Shown here one piece after another: positions 53,473-61,198 of a DNA stretch of 64,000 nt. The notes beneath the pieces were generated by a model. That model saw only the letters and a list, made by a program, of their open reading frames with translations, was not told where the DNA came from and searched no databases. Within the stretch, counting starts at the first letter, position 1. Each line of letters begins with the position of its first letter. This DNA comes from JAFALK01 sp042701975. Its GTDB lineage: Bacteria > Pseudomonadota > Gammaproteobacteria > Burkholderiales > Burkholderiaceae_C. The stretch lies in contig CP170561.1 of the NCBI GenBank assembly GCA_042701975.1, forward strand, positions 4,216,001 through 4,280,000. Reading direction: 5' to 3'. The translations under genes were made by a program, and so were the position numbers.

Positions 53473-54239
53473 GACTTGCGGCCCATCAGCCATTGCGCCA
53501 CGCCCAGCAAGCGGTCGGAAGCCGGGCCGGGGCGCTCGCCCGGCGCAGGTGCGGGCAGCACGCTGCCGGCCAGCTGCGCCAGCTCCTCGAAGCGGGCCGG
53601 CGTGAGGCGCCTGGCGCGGCCGGCCCAGGAGCGGATGGAGGCCTGCTCGCCCTGGCTCAGCGCTCGCGCCGGCGCCAAGCTCGGGCCTTCCGGCGGCGCG
53701 TCGTAGAGGATCACGGGCTTGTCGTGCACGACCAGCGTTCCTGCGGCCAGGTCGCCCAGGCGCTTGCAATCGCGGTTGAGCAGCAGGCAGGCAATACCCA
53801 GGCCATAGGCGACCGGCAGGAAATCGGCCACGCGCAGCAGGTTGCGGGTGAACGAAGCCGCCGGCGTGACGGGCAGGCCGGTGTCCATGACCACCCGCAG
53901 GCCCAGCGCCTGCTTGCCCGGTGTCGTGCCGGCGCGGCTCAGCTCGAACACAATCGGATAGAGCCACTCGATGCAGAACATGCCGATCAGCGCGAGCCCG
54001 GCGCCGGTGCCGCCGAGGAAACCGAGCACCATCAGGATGACCAGGTCGATCCCCAGCCGGATCAGCAGGTCCAGCAGGAAGGCCATGGTGCGCGAGACCA
54101 GGCCGGCCGGCTGCAGCGCCAGGCCGATGCCTTCGGGGGTCTCGGTGATGAAGAGGGTGTCCAGGCGCTGGGCCCGGGCACGGGCGGGCGGGCTCAGAGC
54201 TTGATCACCTTGGTGTCGGCGATGTTGTCGTGCAGGCAC
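53469..54239 (-). CDS. RDD-family membrane protein, start uncertain
   Basis: Membrane protein with the RDD domain: hydrophobic segments near residues 50-70 and 75-95, and the GTTPGKQALGLRV and CKRLGDLAAGTLVV motifs. The family should begin near LDTLFITETPEGI, but no ATG, GTG or TTG precedes it closely in frame. I show the nearest candidate, a GTG at 54239, which would overlap the upstream gene by 46 bp. A CTG at 54164 is a rarer alternative. Function unknown. Confidence 0.75.
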   Translation of the reverse strand: MPARQHRRHQGDQALSPPARARAQRLDTLFITETPEGIGLALQPAGLVSRTMAFLLDLLIRLGIDLVILMVLGFLGGTGAGLALIGMFCIEWLYPIVFELSRAGTTPGKQALGLRVVMDTGLPVTPAASFTRNLLRVADFLPVAYGLGIACLLLNRDCKRLGDLAAGTLVVHDKPVILYDAPPEGPSLAPARALSQGEQASIRSWAGRARRLTPARFEELAQLAGSVLPAPAPGERPGPASDRLLGVAQWLMGRKS

Positions 54240-54706
54240 TTGCGCGACTCACGGAAGATCAGCAGCGAATCGATGAGGCCGTAAATCGACGAGAGGATGG
54301 CCAGCACGTTCACGACGTAGCCGACGCCGTAGCGCAGACCCAGCACGTGCCAGGCGTTGGCCTTGGAGCCGTCGCTGCGCACGATGCGCAGCTTGCAGAT
54401 CATCTTGCCGATGGTCTGGCCCTTGTTGACCAGCAGCCAGCCGTTGACGCCCAGTTGCAGGATCAGCGGGGTGAGAAAACCGGTGATGTGGAAGGTGGTC
54501 CAGACGTCGCTGCCGGCCCGCTGTCCGAACAGGGTCTCAAGGCCGGGGATCCGGGCCAGGCCCATCGCGAGCACGATATAGATCACGCCATCGATGAACG
54601 CCGCCAGAAAGCGCATGCCGCGCCCACCCAGTTCCTCGCCGGCGGTCACGATGTCTTCCACATGCGCCGTCGGTGGTGCAAAGCGCTGGTCTGCGGCTTC
54701 AGTCAT
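54194..54706 (-). CDS. RDD-family membrane protein
   Basis: A 170-residue RDD-domain protein with three hydrophobic segments. It has GGRGMRFLAAFIDGVIY near residue 30 and the pattern GQTIGKMICKLRIVRSDGS. The start is ATG 54706, with GGGGAG a suitable distance upstream. It appears to be the first gene of the eight- or nine-gene leftward operon; its promoter must lie between it and murB. Confidence 0.85.
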   Translation of the reverse strand: MTEAADQRFAPPTAHVEDIVTAGEELGGRGMRFLAAFIDGVIYIVLAMGLARIPGLETLFGQRAGSDVWTTFHITGFLTPLILQLGVNGWLLVNKGQTIGKMICKLRIVRSDGSKANAWHVLGLRYGVGYVVNVLAILSSIYGLIDSLLIFRESRKCLHDNIADTKVIKL

Positions 54707-54806
54707 TTCTTGCTTCTCCCCATGAACGAGGAGCGGATTCTGGTGAGCCGCGTGAAGCGCGTCGATTGGTGACTTCACCAGAGGTGAAGAGTCACCATGT
54801 GCACGA

Positions 54807-55856
54807 TCAAATCACCACCGGTTCGGGTTCCAGCCGGATCCCGAACCGGCCATACACGCTCTCCTGGATGGCGCGCGCCAGCGTCACCACCTCGGCGCCG
54901 CGCGCCTCTCCACGGTTGACCAGCACCAGGGCCTGCTTCTCATAGACGGCGGCACCACCCACCGTCTTGCCCTTCCAGCCGCAGGCGTCGATCATCCAGC
55001 CGGCGGCGAGCTTGATCGTGCCGTCGGGCATCGGGTAGTGAACGATGCCGGGGTCGCGGCCGATGATGTCGCGGCACTGCTCTTCCGTGACCACCGGGTT
55101 CTTGAAGAAGCTGCCGGCGTTGCCGATCACGGCCGGATCGGGCAGCTTGGCGCGGCGGATGGCGCACACCCAGTCGAAGATCTGGCGCGAGTCCGGCGCG
55201 GTGATGCCGGTATCAAGCATCTTGCGTTCCAGGTCCAGATAGCCCAGCACGGGCACCCAGGGCTTCGGACATTTCATGCGCACGCGCGTGATCACACTCT
55301 TGCCCGCCAGGCCGCCGAAGCCCTCGTGCTTGAAGACGCTGTCGCGGTAGCCAAAGGCCAGGCTCTCGGCCGGCAGGATCACCGTGCGGCCGGTGACGAG
55401 ATCGACGACCTCCACCGATTCGAGCCGGTCCTTGAGCTCCAGGCCATAGGCGCCGATGTTCTGCACCGGCGCAGCGCCGACCGTGCCGGGGATCAGGGCC
55501 ATGTTCTCCAGACCCGGATAGCCGTTGTCGACGGTCCACTCGACCAGGTCATGCCAGACCACGCCGGCACCGGCCTCGACGATCCAGGCGTCCGCGCGCT
55601 CTTCCAGCAGGCGGATGCCAGGGATTTCCATCTTCAGCACCACGGCGTCCAGATCCTTGGTCAGTACGAGGTTGCTGCCGCCGCCCAGCACGAACTTGGG
55701 CGCGCGGCCCAGTTCCGGGTGATCGACCACGCGACGCACATCCAGCGGCTCGCGGATGCGCACCAGGCGCCGCGCCGTGGCCGGCAAGCCGAAGGTGTTG
55801 TAGGGGCGAAGATTCACCTCGGTCTCGATCCGGGTGCTGATGTTGGGTTCCTGCAT
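54807..55856 (-). CDS. murB: UDP-N-acetylenolpyruvoylglucosamine reductase
   Basis: A 349-residue FAD flavoenzyme completing UDP-MurNAc in peptidoglycan synthesis. FAD motifs: VLGGGSNLVLTKD and GTVGAAPVQNIGAYG; the catalytic serine is in GNAGSFFKNPVV. The long form (type I, E. coli-like) fits this length. Divergent from yajQ, 36 bp apart. Confidence 0.96.
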   Translation of the reverse strand: MQEPNISTRIETEVNLRPYNTFGLPATARRLVRIREPLDVRRVVDHPELGRAPKFVLGGGSNLVLTKDLDAVVLKMEIPGIRLLEERADAWIVEAGAGVVWHDLVEWTVDNGYPGLENMALIPGTVGAAPVQNIGAYGLELKDRLESVEVVDLVTGRTVILPAESLAFGYRDSVFKHEGFGGLAGKSVITRVRMKCPKPWVPVLGYLDLERKMLDTGITAPDSRQIFDWVCAIRRAKLPDPAVIGNAGSFFKNPVVTEEQCRDIIGRDPGIVHYPMPDGTIKLAAGWMIDACGWKGKTVGGAAVYEKQALVLVNRGEARGAEVVTLARAIQESVYGRFGIRLEPEPVVI

Positions 55857-55857
55857 G

Positions 55858-55871
55858 AGAGAATTTTCTCT
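55858..55871. promoter_or_regulatory. Short inverted repeat between murB and yajQ
   Basis: AGAGAA-TT-TTCTCT is a perfect 6-bp dyad in the 36-bp divergent gap, beginning two bases before the murB start. Could be an operator; no family is suggested. Confidence 0.3.
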
Positions 55872-55892
55872 TATTAAAAGGAAGATTCAGTT

Positions 55893-56387
55893 ATGCCCAG
55901 CTTCGACACCGTCCTCGAGCCCGACATGGTCCGCATCAAGAACGGCGTGGACAACGCCATCAAGGAGATCGGCACGCGCTTCGACTTCAAGGGCACCGGC
56001 GCCAAGATCGAGCTCAAGGAGAAGGACAAGGTCATCGAAGCCACCGGCGACAGCGATTTCCAGCTCGAGCAGATCGAGGCCGTTTTCTACGCCAAGCTGA
56101 CCAAGCAGGACGTCGTGATCAGCTTCCTGGACAAGGCCGAGAAGATCGAGAAGCTCGGCGGCGACAAGGTTCGCCGCAGCTACAAGATCAAGAACGGCAT
56201 CGAGGCGCCGCTGGCCAAGAAGGTCGTGAACGCGCTCAAGGACAGCAAGCTCAAGGTGCAGGCCTCCATCCAGGGCGACACCGTGCGCGTCACCGGCAAG
56301 AACCGCGACGATCTGCAGGCCGCCATGGCCGTGCTGCGCAAGGATGTGGCCGACACGCCTCTGTCCTTCAACAATTTCCGCGACTGA
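55893..56387 (+). CDS. yajQ: YajQ-family nucleotide-binding protein (cyclic-di-GMP binding in relatives)
   Basis: A 164-residue protein matching Yaj[23 protein letters not shown] at the start, [24 protein letters not shown] and [14 protein letters not shown] at the end. YajQ relatives bind cyclic-di-GMP and act with LysR-type regulators in Xanthomonas and Pseudomonas. It is followed after 16 bp by the aspartic-protease gene. Confidence 0.94.
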   Translation: MPSFDTVLEPDMVRIKNGVDNAIKEIGTRFDFKGTGAKIELKEKDKVIEATGDSDFQLEQIEAVFYAKLTKQDVVISFLDKAEKIEKLGGDKVRRSYKIKNGIEAPLAKKVVNALKDSKLKVQASIQGDTVRVTGKNRDDLQAAMAVLRKDVADTPLSFNNFRD

Positions 56388-56403
56388 GCGGCCCGGCTTC
56401 GCG

Positions 56404-57048
56404 ATGCTTCGCGCCCTGATCCTCGGCGGCTTCCTCTTGCTGGCCGGTGCCGCGGCCTCGGCGCAGCAGGTGGCCTTCAGCGGCAGCATGGGCAGCTCGG
56501 CCGCCCTCTTGATGATCGACGGCCAGCCCAAGACCGTGCGCGTCGGCGAATCGGTGCAGGGCGTGAAGCTCGTCTCGCTGGACGGCGGCCAGGCCGTGGT
56601 CGAGGTGAGCGGCGCGCGGCGCAGCCTCACGCTCGGCGGCACGCCGGCCAGCATCGGCGGCTCGGGCGGCGGCTCCACAGGCCGGCAGATCGTGCTGAGT
56701 GCCAGCAGCGGCGGGCACTTCCTGGCGCTGGGCTCGATCAACAACCGAGCGGTCAACTTCATGGTGGACACCGGCGCCACCGTCGTGTCGATCAGCCAGG
56801 GCACGGCCGACCAGCTCGGCATCAAGTACCGCGAAGGCCGGCGCGTGATGGCGCAGACCGCCAACGGCGTGGTGCAGGCCTATGTCGTTAACCTGACAAC
56901 GGTGCGGATTGGAGACGTCGAGGTGCGCGGCGTCGAAGCCCTGGTCGTTCCGGCACAAATGAGTCACGTTCTGCTCGGCAACAGCTTCCTGACGCGTTTC
57001 CAGATGCGTCGAGATAACGACATACTTACGCTGACCCTGATGTACTAG
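56404..57048 (+). CDS. Exported retropepsin-like aspartic protease (clan AA, TIGR02281 type)
   Basis: A 214-residue protein with a signal peptide (MLRALILGGFLLLAGAAASAQQ). A small N-terminal domain of about 80 residues resembles secretion-associated PDZ-adjacent modules (KTVRVGESVQGVKLVSLDGG). The protease domain has a single DTGA motif at D122 in FMVDTGATVVSIS, so it must dimerise like retroviral proteases. Substrate unknown. It lies between yajQ and the PrsT-like gene; start 56404 is set by the signal peptide. Confidence 0.87.
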   Translation: MLRALILGGFLLLAGAAASAQQVAFSGSMGSSAALLMIDGQPKTVRVGESVQGVKLVSLDGGQAVVEVSGARRSLTLGGTPASIGGSGGGSTGRQIVLSASSGGHFLALGSINNRAVNFMVDTGATVVSISQGTADQLGIKYREGRRVMAQTANGVVQAYVVNLTTVRIGDVEVRGVEALVVPAQMSHVLLGNSFLTRFQMRRDNDILTLTLMY

Positions 57049-57070
57049 GGCCCCGCCAACCGCAGTAAAC

Positions 57071-57087
57071 CCGCCGCCAAGCGGCGG
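57071..57087 (+). other. Small hairpin in the protease-PrsT intergenic gap
   Basis: CCGCCGC (57071-57077) and GCGGCGG (57081-57087) form a 7-bp stem with a 3-nt loop, 18 nt before the PrsT-like ATG. Without a T-run it is not a standard terminator; it may modulate read-through. Confidence 0.4.
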
Positions 57088-57105
57088 ATAGGCCAGCGAA
57101 AAACA

Positions 57106-59985
57106 ATGAAGACAAGAAACCGGTCGTCTGCCCTCCCCGGCCTGCCCGCCATCGCGTTCGCCACCGCCACGGCCGTCGCCACTGCCATCGTTGTAGCCGC
57201 GCTCGCCGCCTGGCCCCCGTCCGCCAGGGCGCAGACACCGGCGCCCACCAACGCCAAGGTGGCGCGCTACTACGAGGACGCGCTCAAGCGCTACGAGCGC
57301 AAGGACTTCTCCGGCGCCGTCGTCCAGCTCAAGAACGCCATCGCCATCGACAACAACCAGCTGGCCGTGCACCTGCTGCTGGGCAAGGCGCTGCTGGCCT
57401 CGGCCGATGTGGCCAGCGCCGAGGTGGAGTTCAGCGAGGCCCTGCGCCTGGGCGTGAACCGCAGCGAGGTGGTCCTGCCGCTGGCCCAGACCCTGATCGC
57501 CCAAGGCAAGCCGGGCCAGGTGTTTGAGGACACGCGCCTCCGGGCCGACGGCCTGCCGCGCGAGGTGCAGTTCCAGCTGCTGCTGATCCGTTCCTCCGCC
57601 TACTCCGACGTGGGCGACAAGCGCAACGCCATGGAATCGCTGCTGGCCGCCCGGGCGCTCAACCCGGCGGATGTGACCACCTGGATCGCCGAAGTGCCGC
57701 TGCGCGTGCGCAACCGCCAGCTGCCCGAAGCGAGCATTGCCGCCGACCAGGCCCTCAAGCTCGCTCCCGGCAATGCCGACGCGATCTACCAGAAAGCGTC
57801 GGTCCAGCACATCCAGGGCCAGCTGGCGAATGCGCTGGCCGGCTACGGCGAAGCGATCAAGGTCGACGCCGGTCACTTCGACGCCCGGCTGGCCCGCGCT
57901 GGCATCTTGATCGACCTGGGCCGAGACAAGGAGGCTCTGGCCGATGTGGTCAACCTGCGCTCGCTCTCGGATGCCGATCCGCGTGTGAGCTACCTGGGCG
58001 CCCTGCTGGCCCAGCGCGCGGGCGACACGGCGGCCTCCAAGGCCGCGCTCAAGGACGTGACCGAGTTCCTCGATCCCGTGCCGATGGAATACCTGCGCTA
58101 CCGGGTGCAGTCGCTGATGCTCAACGGCATGGCCCACTTCGGCCTGGGCGAATATGAAAAGGCCAAGCCCTACCTGGACCTGGCCTACCGCCAGCAGCCG
58201 ACGAGCCCGCTGGCCAAGCTGGTGGCCCAGATCGCCATCGCCGAACCCAACATGCCCCGCGCCATCGAGGTGCTGGAGGACTACCTCAAGGCCCGCCCCG
58301 GCGATGGTCAGGCCTTGCTGATGCTGGCTTCGGCCCACATGGCCCAAGGCCGCTACAGCAAGGCGGCCAGCCTGATGGAAGCGGCGCTGCGCGCCAAGGA
58401 CGCGCCCGAGTTCCATACCGCCCTGGGCCTGTCGCTGATGCGCTCCGGCCAGGGCAGCAACGCGTTGACCGAACTCGAAAAGGCCTTCAAGAACGATTCC
58501 CGCCAGACCTACGCCGGCCTGGCCCTGGTGGATCTCTACCTGCGCGCCGGCAACCCGGCCAAGGCGCGCGCCACGGCGGACGCCCTCGTCAAGGCGGCGC
58601 CGGACAACCCGACCATGCTGATGGTCCAGGCCCAAACGCGCATGCGCTCCAACGACCTGGCCGGTGCACGCCAGGGCTTCGAGCACGCGCTCAGGCTCTC
58701 ACCCGACCTGCTGCCCGCCAAGATCGGCCTGGCACACGCCGACATCCTGGACAAGAAATACCCAGCGGCCGACGCACGCCTGCGCACCCTGATCCGCGAA
58801 AACGACCGCAACGTGGACGTCCTGTTCGAGATGGCGACCCTGCACGAGCAGTGGGGCCACAACGAGGAATCGCTGAAATGGCTGGAGCAGGCCGTCGAAG
58901 CCAGCGGCCCGCGCCAGACCCAGGCCAACCAGGCCCTGGTGGCCTGGCATCTGGGCAAGAAGGCGCCCAAGAAGGCGCTGGAAGCTGCCAAGATGCTGGT
59001 GGCCAAGGCGCCTGACGACACCGACTCCCTGCGCACCTACGCCCGCGCTCGGGCCGCCAACGACGACATGGCCGGCGCCCGGCAGACCCTCGGAGACGCA
59101 GTGCGCAAGGCCGGCTTTGAACCCGCCACGCTCGTGGGCATCGCCCAGGAACAGCTGCAGTACGGCGACGTCGCCGGCGCCGCCTACAGCACGGACAAGG
59201 CCCTCACCACCTCGCCCGACCTGCTCCAGGCCCAGGTGCTGATGGCCACCATCGAGCTTCGCCAGGGCGCGCTCGACAAGGCCGACCGCCGCGCCCAAAG
59301 CATCGTCCGCGGCAACCCCAAGCTGGCCGTCGGCTACCAGCTGCAGGCCGACGTGGCCACTGCCCGCGGCCAGCAGCCGGCCGTGGTGGAGGCACTGAAG
59401 AACGCCCATGCGCTGGAAAACTCCAGCCGCAGCCTGCTGGCCTATTTCAAGGCCCAGGAAGCGACAGACGCCAAGGCCGCCCGCAGCCTGCTGGAAGCCT
59501 GGCTCAAGACCCACCCCGGCGACACCATCGCCAGCCTGGCCCTGGGCAACTCCCTCGCCCGGGCCGGCAACCTGGCCGGTGCGCGCCAGCAGTTCGAAGG
59601 CGTTCTCAGGCAGCAGCCCAAGAACGTCGAGGCGCTCAACAACCTGGCCAACGTCCTGCTGGCCGCCAAGGACGCGGGCGCCACCGCCGTGGCCGAACGC
59701 GCCCTGGCCCTGGCGCCGGCCGAGCCGCTGGTGATCGACACGGCCGGCTGGGCCGCCTTCCAGGCCGGCAACAAGGATCGCGCCCTGCAGCTGCTGCGCG
59801 ACGCCCGGCTGCGCGCCCCCGCCAACCGCGAGATCCGCTACCACCTGGCCGCCGTGCTGGTCCAGTCGGGCCGCAAGGACGAAGCCCGGGAGGAGCTCAA
59901 GACGGCCCTGGCCAACGTCAAGCCCGGCGGCCCGGGTTTCGAGGGCGACAAGGAAGCGCGGGCGCTTTTGGACACCCTCAAGTGA
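57106..59985 (+). CDS. prsT: PrsT-like TPR-repeat protein (PEP-CTERM system)
   Basis: A 959-residue exported TPR superhelix, most of its length made of TPR units from about residue 50 to the end. It resembles PrsT, the large TPR protein that accompanies exosortase/PEP-CTERM systems. N-terminus: basic MKTRNRS, a long hydrophobic stretch, then ARAQTPAP, a type I signal site; no lipobox cysteine is present, unlike the lipoprotein form I remember. The gene stands next to a PEP-CTERM protein and downstream of a protease. Confidence 0.83.
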   Translation: MKTRNRSSALPGLPAIAFATATAVATAIVVAALAAWPPSARAQTPAPTNAKVARYYEDALKRYERKDFSGAVVQLKNAIAIDNNQLAVHLLLGKALLASADVASAEVEFSEALRLGVNRSEVVLPLAQTLIAQGKPGQVFEDTRLRADGLPREVQFQLLLIRSSAYSDVGDKRNAMESLLAARALNPADVTTWIAEVPLRVRNRQLPEASIAADQALKLAPGNADAIYQKASVQHIQGQLANALAGYGEAIKVDAGHFDARLARAGILIDLGRDKEALADVVNLRSLSDADPRVSYLGALLAQRAGDTAASKAALKDVTEFLDPVPMEYLRYRVQSLMLNGMAHFGLGEYEKAKPYLDLAYRQQPTSPLAKLVAQIAIAEPNMPRAIEVLEDYLKARPGDGQALLMLASAHMAQGRYSKAASLMEAALRAKDAPEFHTALGLSLMRSGQGSNALTELEKAFKNDSRQTYAGLALVDLYLRAGNPAKARATADALVKAAPDNPTMLMVQAQTRMRSNDLAGARQGFEHALRLSPDLLPAKIGLAHADILDKKYPAADARLRTLIRENDRNVDVLFEMATLHEQWGHNEESLKWLEQAVEASGPRQTQANQALVAWHLGKKAPKKALEAAKMLVAKAPDDTDSLRTYARARAANDDMAGARQTLGDAVRKAGFEPATLVGIAQEQLQYGDVAGAAYSTDKALTTSPDLLQAQVLMATIELRQGALDKADRRAQSIVRGNPKLAVGYQLQADVATARGQQPAVVEALKNAHALENSSRSLLAYFKAQEATDAKAARSLLEAWLKTHPGDTIASLALGNSLARAGNLAGARQQFEGVLRQQPKNVEALNNLANVLLAAKDAGATAVAERALALAPAEPLVIDTAGWAAFQAGNKDRALQLLRDARLRAPANREIRYHLAAVLVQSGRKDEAREELKTALANVKPGGPGFEGDKEARALLDTLK

Positions 59986-60099
59986 GTGGAGATAACGCGT
60001 TACTTCAGCGTCGAGAGTTTTTACAATCGGGTCAGACGCCGCTTACATGCACCCGCTGTATCAGGCGCAAGCAGTTGAAGCAAAAGAAGTTTTCCAGCC

Positions 60100-60116
60100 T
60101 GGCACTGCAATTGCAT
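60100..60116 (+). promoter_or_regulatory. Sigma-54 (-24/-12) promoter of the PEP-CTERM protein gene
   Basis: TGGCAC (60100-60105), 5 nt, TTGCAT (60111-60116). The GG and GC doublets are 12 bp apart as required. Predicted transcription start is about 60126, some 38 nt before the ATG. Sigma-54 with PrsK/PrsR control of PEP-CTERM genes is known from Zoogloea-type bacteria; the regulators are not in this window. Confidence 0.8.
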
Positions 60117-60163
60117 GTCAGGAGGCAGGACCAAACCAGGTCATACGCTTTTGAGGGAATCCA

Positions 60164-61045
60164 ATGAAGAAGACCACCATCAAATCGGCTCGCTGGGTTG
60201 CGCTGCTCGCAGGGCTGGCCATGGGTGCGAGCGCTCAGGCCGCTTCGACCTGGACCTTCAGCGGCAGCGGCGGCACCGACCCCGTCACGGGTGAACCGCT
60301 GGCCAAGACGAGCTACGCCTCCAACGGCGTCGCCGGCCTGACCATCGACGGCGTGTACGCCAACAACGGCACCAACGACGTCGGCTACGCCAGCGGCGCC
60401 AAGTGGAACAGCACCACGACGCCCGACTCCAACGTGCTGTATTTCAGCGGCAACGGTCTGGGCATGTGCTCGGGCAAGGATGTGACGGTCAGTTGCGCCG
60501 CCCCCAACCACGCCCTGGACAACAACGGCACGACTGAAGGCATCCTGATGCAGTTCAGCTCCAGCGTGGTCCTGACCAGCATCGGCATCGGCTACGTCAG
60601 CGGCGACGCCGACATTTCGCTGTGGCGCTACACCGGTGCCAGCCAGCCCGCCGCGCTGAACACCAACGGCGCCGACAAGGCCGCGATGGAAGCCGCCGGC
60701 TGGAGCCTGGTCGGCAACTACGCAGACCTGGTCCAGGACACGAGCAACCCGTACAACCTGGTGAACGGCGCCACCTCTTCGGGCTCCAGCGCTTCCAGCG
60801 TGGGTTCGAGCTGGTGGCTGGTCACGGCCTACAACAGCAGCTACGGCACGACGTCGGCCAACGGCGGCTCGCTGGGCCAGGGCAACGACTACTTCAAGAT
60901 CTACGCCGTGGCCGGTGAGACCTGCACGGGCACCACCTCCAAGTGCGGCATCAAGCGCACGCCGGAACCGGGCTCCCTGGCCCTGGCCGGTCTGGCCCTG
61001 GGCGGTGTGTTCTACACCCGCCGCCGCAAGGTCAAGGCCAGCTGA
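60164..61045 (+). CDS. Exosortase-dependent surface protein with PEP-CTERM sorting signal (XDP1-like)
   Basis: A 293-residue exported protein. Signal peptide MKKTTIKSARWVALLAGLA... ends AQAA. The body is Gly/Ser/Asn/Thr-rich, without cysteine-rich domains. The C-terminus is a full PEP-CTERM signal: PEP in KRTPEPGSLA, a hydrophobic helix, and an Arg-rich end YTRRRKVKAS. An exosortase should cut there. It resembles the XDP1 group as I remember it. Ribosome site GAGGGAA. Follows PrsT and a sigma-54 promoter; ends in a terminator. Confidence 0.88.
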   Translation: MKKTTIKSARWVALLAGLAMGASAQAASTWTFSGSGGTDPVTGEPLAKTSYASNGVAGLTIDGVYANNGTNDVGYASGAKWNSTTTPDSNVLYFSGNGLGMCSGKDVTVSCAAPNHALDNNGTTEGILMQFSSSVVLTSIGIGYVSGDADISLWRYTGASQPAALNTNGADKAAMEAAGWSLVGNYADLVQDTSNPYNLVNGATSSGSSASSVGSSWWLVTAYNSSYGTTSANGGSLGQGNDYFKIYAVAGETCTGTTSKCGIKRTPEPGSLALAGLALGGVFYTRRRKVKAS

Positions 61046-61072
61046 TTTTTCATCAGCTTCGGCTCCAGCAAG

Positions 61073-61096
61073 ACGGCCCTTCGGGGCCGTTTTTGT
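61073..61096 (+). terminator. Rho-independent terminator of the PEP-CTERM gene
   Basis: ACGGCCC (61073-61079), TTCG loop, GGGCCGT (61084-61090), then a run of T. Lies 28 nt after the stop. Confidence 0.88.
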
Positions 61097-61154
61097 TTTC
61101 TGCAAATGCTTCCTGAAACTTGTCGAGACCTTGTCCGCCCGGGGACAGCCCGGA

Positions 61155-61170
61155 TAGCACGGTCGTGCTA
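61155..61170. promoter_or_regulatory. Palindromic operator before the acyl-CoA dehydrogenase pair
   Basis: TAGCACG (61155-61161), GT, CGTGCTA (61164-61170): a perfect dyad 29 nt before the ATG. TTGTCC (61131-61136) precedes it by about 18 bp, so the dyad may cover the -10 box. The form suits a TetR-family fatty-acid regulator; no regulator gene is adjacent. Confidence 0.6.
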
Positions 61171-61198
61171 AAACGCCCCTTCCGAGGAGACACAAGAG

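Noticed and set aside
59982..60167. A 61-codon open frame between prsT and the PEP-CTERM gene
   Set aside because: It contains the sigma-54 promoter, has no conserved features and merges with the leader of the next gene.
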